A stretch of DNA of 51,229 bases, from the NCBI GenBank assembly GCA_015680685.1, contig MNCI01036774.1, positions 28,230 to 79,458 of the forward strand, in the 5' to 3' direction. This DNA comes from Gnetum montanum. Lineage: Eukaryota; Streptophyta; Gnetopsida; Gnetales; Gnetaceae. Positions within the stretch are counted from its first letter, which is position 1. The number at the start of each line of letters is the position of its first letter. Made by a program: the position numbers and the translations under genes. This document shows, in pieces, positions 31,560 to 43,641 of the stretch. A model generated the notes under the pieces. The model was not told the origin of the DNA. It made no database searches and saw only the letters and a program-made list of their open reading frames with translations.

Positions 31560-34340
31560 TGTTGGTTTTGATGAGCCAATAGATCTATGAGTTTTGTGCT
31601 CAAGTGTAGGAACTATCCTAAAGAAAGGACATTTTCAAGACTATGGTTTAGATTTACTAGAATTATCATTTACGTATATGTTCATAGCATAAGTGGCATT
31701 CTTTCGTTGATGTTGTCATGCCAATCCTTCCTGTGTTGTTGGTGGTGACATATGGTGAAGGAAAGTATAAGAATATTAAGGATGTTGCAGAGGATAAGAG
31801 GTTTGAGATCTTGATCCCATAGGAGATGTTGTAGGTTGATGATATTTAGGAGAGTGATAGTAGTGATTTGAGGTAGAGAAAGTAGAACCATTTGGAGAAA
31901 TAGGTTGTTGAACATAGTAGTCATCTAGGTCTAACTGGCAATAAGGGTATTGCTAGTATATTGATGGCATCCCCCATGACTGTGGGTTTTGCCACTACGA
32001 TTGATAGTGATTTTGAAGCTGATAAGAAGTCCCATTAGGATAGTATGCCTGGTTGTAGGACTATTTATAATTACATTGTGAATAAGGTAATTTCCTTGGC
32101 ATTTACTTTTGTACGAACTTAGGATTCAAAGTAAAAGCCCAATACTCATGTAGATGTAACATGAATGGGTAATAGCCCTTTGGATGGTCATATAGGCAGA
32201 TGTCACATCCATCATCCTCTTCTATTGTTGAGTCTATGGCCTCTTCTTCTATAGCTGTTTTCCCTTTTTGCCTACAAGTGTTCCTACCTATTTCTTTGTT
32301 TTTTTTTCTCTTCTTGTTTTGCTCACTATATTCTTTTTATGTTACTTTCTCCTCTATGGTTTTCAATAGGTTGTAACTTTGTCATTTATCAACTCCCACA
32401 TCTTATGCATCCTTACTTCAAGCTCAGTGATAAATTGTTGTATTGGTAGGTGATGAAGCATCTAGTCCATTGCGTCGACTGGGCCACATCAACGAAGCCT
32501 TGTTAATGCGGTCGCATCAATGTGACCCTGTTGACGTATCTTTCCAAGCATTGACATGGCCTCATCAACGCATAGTCCATTTTCTGCTATAAACTTGCGT
32601 GCACCCACTGCATTTATGACACCTTTTATTCAAATTGTAGCAAAGCTCTTGCAGTTTATTCTCGCAGGAGTCAGACTATTTTCCAAGTGCCTGTAGAAGG
32701 AGTTCGAAGAGTGTACAACTCTTTATTCAAGCGCTAATGTATCTGAGCCCATTGGCGTGAATGTCAATAAAGATGAGCTTTTTGAACATGCCTTGCAGCA
32801 TTTGGACTAGATTACTTAAGCATTAATGTTTTAATACTTTAATAATCCTAATGCTTTTGTTATTGTTTTTGTTATTACTTTATAGTTATTGTACACTTTC
32901 GTAGTCCACGAGAACACATAAGCATGATCACCTTGAACATATGTTTGACACTTGGCAACCCAGTGATGCTTAACATCTGGCAACCCAGTAGAGATTAGGA
33001 CATGCTCGAGATGTGCATGGAGGGTGGGAACGACTGCTTATGCTAGGAGTAGTTGGACGATAGCATAGTGGAATCTTAAATTATTTAGCCTTTAACTCCC
33101 TATATTAGAAGAATTAGATATTACAGATAAAAGAAAACATATAAAAATCATATGCCTCGATCTCACTTAACCATCGTTCTAGAATGTCACAAGCAAGGTT
33201 GAGAGGACAACAACCATTCTAACTAGGATTTTGATGGCTATAATACTGTGCGTAAGTGCTCGCAGTCTTCAAAATTCAGCCAGATCGTGCGTGAATGCTC
33301 GTGATTCGTATGGTTGGGTGTAGAGGTACCTCACTGCTCATCAGCAGGGTTTATTGTGAAATCACCTTGTCCAAAGCTACCTCTTTCTCTTCATCATAGA
33401 TATGAACCTCCTTCTTTTTGAAGCGTTGGGCCTTAGTTATATTCCTCTCCATTCGTTTGTTCACATAGCTCTCCTTCTTTTGCCACCCACTTAATTAGCC
33501 TTTGTATCTAATGGGCTTCCATTTTGGATAACCAACCTTGGGCATAAATCCAAAGGGTCTCACTTGTTTGGTTACGAAGCCCATCCATGATGTGGAAAAA
33601 GTTACTCTTTTTGAGAGAAATCATGGCCTAGACATTTATGTAGTAGTGAATAGTATCTATGCAAGGCCATATCCAAGGATTCATGTTTTTCTTGTGTCCA
33701 TCCTTGGATTTGTTTCCTCAAATTGGACACTCTTGGATAGGTTTGGTATTTCTCATTGAAGAGTGCCAACATTGTGGACCATCGATGGATTGAATTTGGT
33801 TCCAATGATCTATACCAACTTTCAACTTCGTCAACTAGTGTCTTAGGAAAGAGCTTAAGCTTTTTCCACTCACTCTTGATATTCTGTAAGGCATAGGCAT
33901 CATGGAAGGCTTGTAAGTGATGTTGTGGGTTAAGGTTATAGCCTCCCCAAATTTAGGGATGTTATTCATATCAAGTTTTTTGATGCAACTTTTCCTTTGA
34001 TGCAAATTTTAGTCCCCTTCAATAATGTTCTTCATAACTAGGGAAGTATCAACATAACAATTAAGGTTGGAAGTTTGCCATCGCTAGCAACAACAAGAAG
34101 AATCATCCTTAGCGAATTTTTGAAGACCTATGCAAATTTTGTAATATTCAATGTCTATCTAATCTTTTTGTCACTCTATCATTTTGTATACATCCACTTG
34201 AATAAAATTTTGTAATGCAGCACTTAGAGTTAGTCAGTAGTTAGCGTTAGTCAATAATCCCATCATTCCCAATTTTTTATACAAAAAGCTTGGTTCTATC
34301 TTATTAACTCAAGGATGAGTTTTTACTCAGGCATGGGGGT
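31560..34340 (-). pseudogene. Ty3/gypsy gag pseudogene (element G2), split by a solo LTR
   Basis: The minus strand carries a retrotransposon gag domain: LDMNNIPKFG near 33,985, then RWSTMLALFNEKY, LRKQIQGWTQEKHESLD and RYYSLLHKCLGHDF (33,805-33,602). After the solo LTR (32,451-33,343) it resumes with MWELINDK (about 32,400) and a Pro/Tyr/Gln-rich part with QYPY.QLD and YYVQQPIS (about 31,950-31,880). The same order is seen in the plus-strand element at 36,790-39,100. Many stops and frameshifts: dead. Gag would form the particle that packages element RNA. Traces of pol may continue to about 31,017 but are not certain. Confidence 0.8.
32451..33343 (+). repeat. Solo LTR (family 1, U3 variant), 893 bp, inserted in G2 gag
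   Basis: Starts TGATGAAGCA and ends GCTCATCA. Flanks are GTAGG (32446-32450) and GCAGG (33344-33348), a 5-bp target duplication with one change. The gag of G2 continues on both sides in the opposite orientation, so the insertion came after G2. TATAAA lies near 32,587, and AATAAAG near 32,766. U3 lacks the GATATC palindromes and has diverged repeats of catcaacg/ttgacg words instead. Confidence 0.85.
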
Positions 34341-34341
34341 A

Positions 34342-35293
34342 TGATGAAGCATTGGTTGGTTGCGTTGATGTAGCTGTGTCAAGGTAGATGCCTCAACATA
34401 TGTCATTGCATCTATTTGAATAATGATGAAGCATCAAAGTGTTGTGTTGATGGACTCCTATTGACGCGGCCTCGTCGATGGGCCCTTGTCGATAAGGCCC
34501 AATCTACATGGTGTTTCCCCATTGATGGGGTTGCATTGACATAGCATTTGCTGCATTTATGAGGTCCCGTCGATGCAACCCCACAATAAAGTTTATAAAT
34601 ACATGCTCACCCATTGTGTTTATGAAATTATTTGGTCAAAAGTAGCTAAACTCTTGCAGTTTTGTTCCATAGTCTTAGAGAATAGTCAGTGAGTGCTTGC
34701 AATGTGGATTTGAGTTAGTTGTACAACATCTTATTTGGGTGGTAATGTACCTATACACATTTCATGCATGACAATAAGATCAAGATTGATTCTTATTCAT
34801 TACAGTACTTTGACTTAGATTAAATTTACTTTCCATGCATATTAATGAATTGGTGAAATGAGCATGACTAGTTTTAAGCGTAAACATGTATTCGCTTGTT
34901 AATCCCAACAACATTATTGCTTGGTTCACTTAGTAGCATAGCACTTGGTAATCCCAATAGTGGATATGTGGGTTTAGGACATGTACAGTAAGCTAGGAAC
35001 AGACACTCATTGCCCATAGGATAGTTTAGACTTTATCTTTATGCTATTAATTAGATTAAGTAATTGATTAGGAGTAGCATAAGGTCGAAACAACATCAAG
35101 AATCATATGCCTCACTCTGGACTAAACCATACATAACAAAGCTACCACTAGTCCAAGTGGGAAGATAATGAACTATGATAAATGCTTAACAATCTAGATG
35201 CACAACTAGTCCCATCCACGGAATTTGACCAAATTGTGCATGAACGCTTGTGATTCGTATGGTTGGGCATATGGGGTAACTCGTCGCTCATCA
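34342..35293 (+). repeat. 5' LTR of plus-strand gypsy element (family 1, U3 variant)
   Basis: Ends GCTCATCA at 35,293, directly followed by a tRNA-Asp-type primer site. TATAAATAC lies near 34,593. The start is ambiguous: tgatgaagcat occurs at 34,342 and again at 34,424, each followed by a similar gttgatg stretch, so the LTR is 952 or 870 bp. U3 carries ttgacgcggcc and cgtcgatg repeats. Confidence 0.75.
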
Positions 35294-35294
35294 T

Positions 35295-35312
35295 TGGCAC
35301 CTTTGCCAAGGA
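35295..35312 (+). other. Primer-binding site, tRNA-Asp type
   Basis: TGGCACCTTTGCCAAGGA matches 14 of 18 positions of TGGCGCCGTTGCCGGGGA, the complement of plant tRNA-Asp 3' end used by many Athila/Tat gypsy elements. It sits one base after the LTR end. Confidence 0.7.
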
Positions 35313-35793
35313 TGGTGCTAGTAATCTAGATTAGTTATATCATACATGATCATTGCAAATGCATAAACTATTTATCTTTCAGAAAATATTAAGTCATACA
35401 AATCATTAACTAACAAAAATGTCTCTTTCACAAGGAAGCGATAATGCATCATATAGAGACAACATTCATTAGAGAACTAATGAGATATATATTGAAGAAA
35501 ATTAGAGTGATCAACCTTATGTAGGGGTTTCATATGTTCATGACCACCCTAACTACACTTAAGGACCGCCTTCACCTAAGGAAAAAAATCCTAGAGAAGA
35601 TGAGGTAAGTCCTAGACCAAGGAAGGCCTTAAGGCCTACGACCTCCTCAAAACCTAGAAAAGATAAATCAAAGAACCATGGAAAACACTATAGAAGCCAT
35701 GGCGACTCTCCCAGTTTCTCATCTTTCTCTTCCTCTTTAACGTCTAGTTATAACGAAAATGAACGTAGGTATAGAGATAGAATTGTACCATGG
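35313..35793 (+). pseudogene. gag leader and N-terminal gag fragment of the element primed at 35,295
   Basis: About 35,577-35,790 is open and rich in Lys/Arg/Ser: PRPRKALRPTTSSKPRKDK, then SFSSFSSSLTSSYNENERR. The composition parallels the Ser/Lys-rich part of the next element's gag (37,380-37,520). It is cut off by the LTR that starts at 35,794. Confidence 0.55.
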
Positions 35794-36644
35794 TGATGAG
35801 CCACGATATCGCATTCGCAATATTAGGTATGGGATATTGCATCCACAATATTGCGTATGCAATATCAGAGCCTTCCAAGCGATATTGCGTATGCGATATA
35901 GAGGCCTACCTCATTGCCTATAAATAAGAGGCGGGCACACTTGGTTTGCATAGTTAGTCTTAGTCCCTTACCCAAACTCTTGCATTTTTCCCTTTCCAGA
36001 GATAGAATTATTTCTGAGTGCCTGTAGTAGGAGTCATAAAGTGAACGGATCTTTATTTGAGCATTGTGTACCTAAGCAGACCTTGTGTACGGTAATAAAG
36101 AAGAACTTTGTGATAAACCTTGCAGCATTTAGAATATATTAATTAATGTTAATTACTGTTACTTAATGCTTTCCTTAGTTAATTAATGTTCTCTCTCTCA
36201 CCCTACAACTCTCCTAAGTAAGCACACTTAATACGATCACTTTGAGCATGCGTGTAATGCTTGGTAACCCAGTAACGATTAGCGTTTGGTAATCCTAATA
36301 GTATTGCACTAGTTCAAGATGTGTACAACAAGTGAGAACAAATGCTGGTGTTAGGACTAGTTAAAGCATAGTTGAGTAGTTAAATCAAAATTAGTTACTT
36401 AGTTATCTCTCTCCTCCCTTTGTAGCACTAAGACATAAAAACATAAAAACTATAAAAATCATGTACCTCAAGTTTCCTTAACCATACAATTGTGCTATAC
36501 AAGTAAGCTTGGGAAGACAACGATTGATCAACCCATCCTTGTTGCACAAAGGCGCATAAGCACTTAGTCCTTGGAATTCAACTAGATCGTGCGTGGACGC
36601 TCGTATTCATATGGTTAAGCATAGAGATACCTGACCTCTCATCA
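35794..36644 (+). repeat. 5' LTR of gypsy element G3 (family 1, palindrome U3), 851 bp
   Basis: Starts TGATGAG and ends CTCATCA. U3 holds three to four decayed GATATC-type palindromes (35,803-35,900), then TATAAATAAGAGG (35,919-35,931) and AATAAAG (36,094-36,100). The left flank is CATGG; no matching right flank can be tested because the 3' LTR is missing. It interrupts the gag fragment to its left. Confidence 0.85.
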
Positions 36645-36645
36645 T

Positions 36646-36663
36646 TTGCACCGTTGTCAGGGA
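36646..36663 (+). other. Primer-binding site of G3, tRNA-Asp type
   Basis: TTGCACCGTTGTCAGGGA matches 14 of 18 positions of the tRNA-Asp primer-site consensus, one base after the LTR end. Confidence 0.75.
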
Positions 36664-36789
36664 CTTTGTTGTTTGTGCACCAATTAGAACTTAGGAAATC
36701 TTTCTCATCATTGGAATGGATCCTTAGGGTTGGTTACAAGAGAAAAAAATATAATAATATATAATACATTGCACATTGAATAGACAATC

Positions 36790-38640
36790 ATGTCTCCTTC
36801 TTCTTATAAAAGTGTTTCACCGCCTAGGTCTGATACAGGGAACAATCAGAGGCGTAGTACACGTGATAATCTGCTAGTCCCTCAACAATTTTTCATGGTA
36901 TATGTTCATGCTGATGAGTATATACCAAACTTTACCTTTATCCTCCACCAGGATGAACAACTGTGTTGGTGAGATTTAAAAGGTAACATAGTGTTACCTC
37001 CCGATTGCTGAGTCCTAGACATGTTTCTTCGTGATCTCACACGAATTGGTATGTAGCACTTACAGGTAGAGTACATTGTGCATGATCATAACTCAAGAGA
37101 GTATCGACCCATGGAGGCACAACATCAAAGGGATTTACAATAGGAGAGACGTCATGAATCGATGAAGGAAAAGTTATTGCAGAATGTTCGACATGTCCTA
37201 AGTGAAAATGAGGGTGGTGAACCTGCCTCACATAGTCGCCCACATAATGATGTTCCTCTCGTTGACTTTGGTCAAGAGGTTATGTATTAGAACCTTTACT
37301 CAACTATCCATAACCTGGATTCTGGTATTGATAGACATAAAGAGTCTGAAAAAGAAACACGAACACATGACAAAGATAAACAACCACCAAAGAGAAGGAA
37401 GTAGGCACCGACATGATGACAGTCCTCCTTCTTCTTCACCTTCATCATCTCCTTCACCCTCTCCTTTAGGATCTGGACATGGTCATAAAGAAAAAGACCA
37501 TAAAGATAAAGGTAGGTGAAATGAGAGTCATAGAAAAAATAGTCGAGAAAGGAGACGAGGGCACTCTAGAGAAAAACATTGTCAAGGAAGGGAGAGTAGG
37601 GAACAACATGGGCATCATAGATGCCACAGATGAGACGATCATGATGAACCCCTACTCGCTACTCAAAAGTATGTTAGACATAACTGAGGCCATTAGGATC
37701 CCAACAAGGCACCAAAAAGATAGTAGAATCAAGAGATTAGACATGAACAATATCCCACGATTTGAAGGGGGATACAACACTAATCCTCAAAATCAACTAC
37801 AAGCATTTCATTACGCATGTGCCTTACAAAAAATAGAAAATGAATGGCAAAAATTAAAGCTGTTTCTATAGATGCTAATCAAAGAAGCGGAAAGTTGGTA
37901 CCACTCCTTAGAACTAGAATCCATTCGTAGGTGGAGTACCATGTTAGAATTGTTCAACGATAAGTACTAAACATACTCCTGAGCGTCCAACCTGCGAAAG
38001 CAAATCCAAGGCTGGAAACAAGGAGGACATGAACCCTTGGATGCTGCCATGCGTCAATATTATGAACTGTTACATTATTGTCCCGGCCATGGTTATTTGT
38101 AGAGGGATCAACTACGCCATCTTGTAGATGGGCTTAGGCATGAAACGCGAAGAACCCTTGGAACTTATGCCTAAGGAAGACTATTCGAGCTTAGGACCCA
38201 TCAAGTACAAACATTATTGGAGCAAGTTGCTAAAGAGGAAGGTGAGTTACAAAAAAGAGAAAGTGTGGAGGCATATAATAGAGAACCTTCCCTTTGAAAG
38301 AAGGGAGTAAGATTTTGTGAGGATGAAGAAGAGTTACCACTTGAAGAGATAGTGAATAGGAAAACTTTGCCCATTCAAAAATTTGCATCGGAAGTATCGG
38401 CAAAGGTGGACCAAATGTGGGACTCCCTAAATGATAAATTTCAAATCGTTCTCAAAATAGTATAGGAGTTTAGAGAGCAAGGTAGTGAATAGGAAAAGAA
38501 AAAAAAAAGAGAGAAGCAGAATATGCACATAACAAGGGTAAGGATAAAGTTGCCATCATCGAAGAGGTAGTGGATTCAGATACAGACAATGATAGTGGAT
38601 GCAAGATATGTTAATATGACCATCCTAAGGGATGTTGCCC
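36790..38640 (+). pseudogene. G3 gag pseudogene with zinc-knuckle remnant
   Basis: It starts MSPSSYKSVSPPRSD at 36,790 and soon meets stops. A Ser/Pro then Lys/His-rich linker lies at 37,400-37,520. The gag domain follows from about 37,736: RLDMNNIPRFEGGYN, NQLQAFHYACALQ, RRWSTMLELFNDKY, LRKQIQGWKQGG and LLHYCPGHG. Near 38,600 CKIC...YDHPKGCCP is a CCHC zinc knuckle broken by one stop. At least seven in-frame stops or frame changes: non-functional. It forms the element's particle protein in living relatives. Pairs closely with the minus-strand G2 gag. Confidence 0.82.
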
Positions 38641-39398
38641 TATAATCTCACATCTGCAGGAGTCTGGGGTGTATGCACTCAACCCACAATTAAACCAAAG
38701 GCAAACACCCTGAAGGTTACCTTATCCTTAAGGTAACCTAAGGTAGTTCCACCAACCCTCAACATATTATCCAAGTGGAACTCCACCACAACCAATTGAG
38801 CAGTATCAATAATGGTAATACCCATAATCGTAGGGAATGCCAGCACCATGGCAACAATATCCTTACTGACAACTTGACCCTTATGGATATTATGTGTAGC
38901 AGCCAATCTCTTCATGTGACTCTACTAGTCATGTCACTACTCAACCTCACTACCAAGCCCGTGAGTACTAGGAATCCTTCTCCTAAGGGTGATGTTCCAC
39001 AAACATAATATCCTTCTCATCTAGCTACACCTCTTCCACCCATATCTCTATTACCACTTGCTCTAGCTATGTAGGGTGAACTCCTTGCGTAGTCGTAGCA
39101 ACGTAACGCTATAAGGGCTATTAACTCTCAATCTACTGTTGGTTTTGGCAACCGCATGAAAAAAGGCCTTTATTTAGAACCAACAATCCAACTAAGCCCT
39201 TGCAACCACAAGCGGCTAATCCTTTAGACGCCTCATTACTAATCAAAACTTCAGAACTCCCTTCAGGCCAAATACCGCAGCCAACGCATATGGTCATGTT
39301 AACTCATGCTGTCACCGATTGGATTAAAGTTGGCCATCTTTTTAGGAAATTTCTGATCCTAGAAGTCCTCTTATATATTTACAAATCCCTAGGAATGA
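38641..39398 (+). pseudogene. G3 linker between gag and protease, decayed
   Basis: Low-conservation Pro/Tyr/Gln-rich coding remnant with stops; QQYPY.QLDPYGYYV near 38,850-38,900 pairs with the G2 region at about 31,950. No catalytic domain. Confidence 0.55.
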
Positions 39399-39762
39399 AT
39401 CATGTAAGGCTCTTTTGGATTCAGGTTCTAGTGTCAACCTAATCTCTCAAGAAATGTACAAAGCCTGGAACCTGCCTCCACTAAAAAAGAGTAACATTTG
39501 CTTAGAGTTGGCTGACCAGTCCATCACTGTTCCATTAGGGCTAGTGGAGGACATTATCACCACTATTTGTGGATGGTCGTATCTAGTTGACTTCTTAGTG
39601 ATTCAAGTGAATAACGGTAAGGGAGACTTCCCAATCATAATGGGAAGAGCATGGCTAAGCATGATTGGTGCACACCTAGGAATCCATGATTTTTCCTTGA
39701 AAATATCAAAGGAAAATATGTTTGGAAAAATTGAGAAGAAGAAAGTTCCATGCATTGCATAG
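39399..39762 (+). pseudogene. G3 retroviral-type aspartic protease domain
   Basis: Frame 39,415-39,762 contains LLDSGSSVNLISQEMY, with the DSGS active-site motif of Ty3/gypsy proteases, and later DFPIIMGRAWLSMIGAHLG, matching the usual ..ILGR.WL...GA second half. It would process Gag-Pol. The domain itself is uninterrupted, but the protein around it is broken and the frame ends in a stop at 39,762. Confidence 0.8.
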
Positions 39763-40269
39763 AGTGGCACAAGGTGTAATTGCATGTAGAAGGCATGATT
39801 TGTACAATGTTTAGCATTGCCTACATGCAATCAGTATGCACAAGTGACTAATATATAAAGATGCCTATATGTAACAACCACAAGACAAGAAGGCACCCAG
39901 TGGCTGATAGCTAATCAAGAGAGCAGTTCAATATATGCATGGAATCAACTAAGGGTTTGACTTGTGCTTACATCAATAGCATAGATACATTAGAGCAAGT
40001 CCATCACCAACTTCCAAGTCTTGACATTGAAAATATCAACTGAGGGAAGTTGGAAATCCCTAATAAGTTTAGGAAGAAGCACCTTGAGTTAAAACCATTG
40101 CTCACTGGTATGGAGTACACATTTCTCAAGAATGGAAAATCAGTAATTATTAACATGAAGCTCACCTCAATAGAAAGAGAGACTACTGAAGGTGGTAAAC
40201 AAATGGTCAAAAGCCTTCGCTTGGTCATATCCCAAATTAACCAGAATAGATCCTAGGATATACCAACAC

Positions 40270-40825
40270 AAAAATTACATTGACCCCTCCATGAAGCCTC
40301 ACCGACAACTATAGAGGTGATTGAACCCAAAGCTTAAGCAAGTGGTTAAGGAAGAAATCGAACAGCTTCTAAAAGCTGGGTTCATATACCCCATTGCTGA
40401 TAGTGAATGGATTAGTCCCTTAGTTATTGTGTCCAAAAAGGGAGATAAATGGAGGGTGTGCATAGATTTTAGGCTACTAAATATGACAACATTCAAAGAC
40501 CACTTTCTGTTGTCATTCGTCGACCAAGTCTTAGACACCATTACAGGGCATTGCTACTATAGTTTTATGGATGGGTACAACCAAATACAAATAGCCCTAG
40601 AAGACCAAGCCAAGACTACATTCACCAATCCTTGGGGAACATTTGCATACAAACAGATGTTGTTTGGTTTCTGCAATGTCCCTATAACGTTTCAACAATT
40701 AATTCTAAGCATATTCCAACAGCAGATAGGAAATGGCGTGGAAGTCTTTATGGACGACTTCTTCACTTACAGAGCAAACTTCGATCAAGCCTTGGACTGG
40801 TTAGAGCAAGTACTAAAGCAATGTG
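40270..40825 (+). pseudogene. G3 reverse transcriptase, truncated
   Basis: Frame 40,321-40,824 reads NPKLKQVVKEEIEQLLKAGF, SPLVIVSKKGDKWRVCIDFR, FMDGYNQI, FGFCNVPITFQ and VFMDDF, the motif order of Ty3/gypsy RT. FMDD replaces the usual YMDD (both are known in gypsy elements) and FMDGYNQI replaces FLDGYSGY. The frame stops at WLEQVLKQC where the LTR at 40,829 begins; the RT thumb, RNase H and integrase are absent. Decayed sequence between protease and RT (39,763-40,269) has no intact domain. Confidence 0.85.
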
Positions 40826-40828
40826 TAG

Positions 40829-41821
40829 TGACGAGCCAGGCAACATTTGTTGTTGGATACTTTTAAAATTTATTTTCCCTTTTTATTTCGTTGTAGAAAT
40901 TGTCACCTCATCTGTGATTGACCCATGAGTCGTATCCCATGGAGGACCAACTAAAAATTCAAAGAAATCATCAAGACAATAAATAATTAGAATTGAATCC
41001 AATTAAATTCCATACTTATGCCTGTTACTAATAAGTAAAATTATAAATATTTATCCTAACTTCTAATCATAAGTTCAAGAATAAAGATTTATAATTAAAT
41101 CAAATTGGAATTATAAATAATAATTCGAAGATTACAAAAAAGACTTGCTTAAATTGCAATCCTACTCTGTTGTCTCCACAATGTAGCAATTTGATTGTAA
41201 ATTATAAGAATTGCCACAAGGCTTAACAAATCTTTAATAAAAATCTCCTTCTTCTTGTTTTCTCAATAGAAATGAATTTTTTTTTGGTGCGTATGCATAA
41301 TCCCCTTTTTTTCCTTCCAAAGAAAATTAAAATTTTTGGTGCCTGATGAATCCTTTTTTATACTGCCCCTAGGTTTAAAAATAAATATTACAATCTTGGC
41401 TTTTTAATGTTTTAAATTAATATGGATTCTCAAGGAAGTGATAAAATAGGCGTATGTGATGCTCCATGCATTCATCCAAGAAGAAAATAAATTTACGAAA
41501 TTCTTCACTCGTGCCTTATCCTCATCAATCTCCACCATGCCATTGCCTGCACTGATGTTTAAAAATAAATATTTTAATAATAATGGATGTGGAAAAATTT
41601 GATACCAATCCATTATTTTTGGTGTAGGTGCCAAATCTAGCATTCTTATTATCATGAATTTGCAAAAAGAAGGAGACATTGCAAAAATGAAGAAGATAAT
41701 TTAGACAGCTCACAACCAGCAAAATTCTAAGAACATCATTGTTGGCATTGTTATTCGACGATGACAACAACGGTGACAAGTTCACATTTGGTAGCAACAA
41801 CCGTATTTCCTATCACTGTAT
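40829..41821 (-). repeat. LTR family 2, copy A (3' LTR of a minus-strand element)
   Basis: About 1 kb, aligned along its length with 49,397-50,455 in the same orientation, with scattered substitutions and several indels. Both begin (plus) tga.gagccag and share tttaaaatttattttccc; both end cctatcactgtat. An ambiguous base n at 41,822 sits right at the inner edge. No polypurine tract is obvious beside it. It cuts the G3 RT. Confidence 0.82.
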
Positions 41822-41822
41822 N

Positions 41823-43609
41823 GAGTTTAACACAACTCCTGACTAACCTATGGCCAGTGCCTGGTCATAAAGGCAAAAATAAAACATTAATATATACATA
41901 AAATTATACTATTGTTATTTCAAAATATATGTTTTAAGTTAACACATTAATTAAACTTGTTCATTAAGCAAATTTTTATTTACTAATTATTTATTAAGTA
42001 TGTATATATGATTATTCCTCTTTTTGATGATAAATTCTTATTCTTGGATATGATTCCACATATAACTCGATTAGGAAGGCTTTACCTAGGATTGCTTGAG
42101 CATAACGTCACCTCACAAGGTTTGCTTCATTAGGTGTAAGAATGTCTTATAACCTCAAGGTTTAAACCTCACCTATGATTTAAGGATCCGAGATGCATTA
42201 CTTACATCTAACTCATTCCATAACTTGTTCTTGGTTTAGCTTCCAATTTGGTTATACTTTATTATCATATCCCTTATTACATGGTTATCCTCCCCCCCTA
42301 ATTAAGCTAAGGTATGTAATATACTTAGGTTAATTAGCAAAGATAAATTATTAAAAGGATACATGATTAAATGATATACCAAAAGCAAGAATTATCCTAG
42401 GTTTTATATATCCAGATTAAGAGGAAACCAAAGGTAATGGGTGAACAAGTGTTAGTATCCATCAGTGGCTACCATAGTAAGGATCTCAACCACTAACACC
42501 TATGGAAGACATGATAGAAAATAAACAAAACCCATGCACAAAAGTACCACTAGTCAAATGAGATGACCATGTACAATAAAAATGGGATGATAACTCAAAA
42601 ATGAAAAAGAGGAATATCAAAAGGAAAAAATTAGGTAACTAAAAAAACAATAATATGAGAAGGGCACAAAAAAAAAAAAACAAAGAAAAACAATAGTATA
42701 AAAAGTACAAAGAAACATAAGTAAAGTAACTAAATAACAAAGTAGAAGGAATGATTAGAGGTAAAGATGTCCATTAAGAAACCAACTGGATCAGTGACTC
42801 CTTCACTGCCAATGTTATACCTAAGTTTTAAGGTAGTGGGATCAAGAGTAGATTGATAATTGGTGCTTAGCTTCTAAACACTCTGCTTATAGAAAGGGGT
42901 TCTTATAGGATGCTTGAAATTGTGAGCTTAGAGCATCATCCCAACTATAAGGTTCTTGTGGGAGTGGGGCTCAACTCATGATTGAAGATTCTTGTGGGGT
43001 CATTTTTTGTTGTTTTTTCTCTCTCTTTTTTTGCCTTTTTTTTTGTGCAAGAAAGTCAATATCTCACATGGCTTCAATCATGAGGTCCTTGTGGGAGCCA
43101 ATTTCATTTTATAAGGGTTGCTCACATGGCTTAATATAAATAGATGCTTTTCACTACCGAAGAAACAAGGTCTAATATAACACACCCGTTCCACCGTAGT
43201 GACTCATCCAAGTAAATATTTAATAGAAACCAAAACCAATAAACATTATTTTAAACTAAGCTATGAAGCCACCCTAGCTTATGAACAATGTACTTAAAGA
43301 ATATTATTTAAAAAAAAAACAATGAAATTTATTCTGTGTAAGACACTTATTAGTTTAAGGCTCACCCTTAGTTGGATTTTGGGTTTAAACTTACCTATTT
43401 CAAGGTAGGAGGAGTTGTCCTTCTCCCTTACATTCCAGACATGATGCTACTTAATTCTTTATAGTCCCAACTCACAATATAATGTCCTATTTACCTCTAC
43501 ATTTTATTATAATTATAAGGTGAAATTTGTAGACTAAATATAATTATTTTATTACTTTATTTAATGATGAAAGAGTCTAGTTTTTGGAGGCTTAGTTCAT
43601 GTCTCTAGG
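41823..43609 (-). mobile_element. Non-coding interior of the family-2 LTR element, part 1
   Basis: Lies between the copy A LTR and the LINE's target duplication. No gag or pol motif was found in either strand. It includes an A-rich stretch (42,660-42,720), T-rich stretches near 43,010-43,050 and several repeats of cttgtgggag-like words. With the other side (48,831-49,375), the interior would be about 2.3 kb without the LINE, consistent with a large non-autonomous LTR element. Confidence 0.5.
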
Positions 43610-43626
43610 TGCTTAATAGATTAAGA
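43610..43626. repeat. LINE target-site duplication, left copy (17 bp)
   Basis: TGCTTAATAGATTAAGA, identical to 48,814-48,830. The bases beyond differ on both sides, so the match is exactly 17 bp. Confidence 0.92.
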
Positions 43627-43641
43627 GGGGTGTCAGACCCC
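43627..43641 (-). other. Hairpin at the LINE 3' end
   Basis: On the minus strand, GGGGTCTGACACCCC: a 5-bp stem GGGGT/ACCCC around CTGAC, directly against the target duplication. Confidence 0.65.

Noticed and set aside
36790-37520. Short frames at 36,790 and 37,202 as independent genes
   Set aside because: They are pieces of the G3 gag separated by stops and aligned in order after the primer site.
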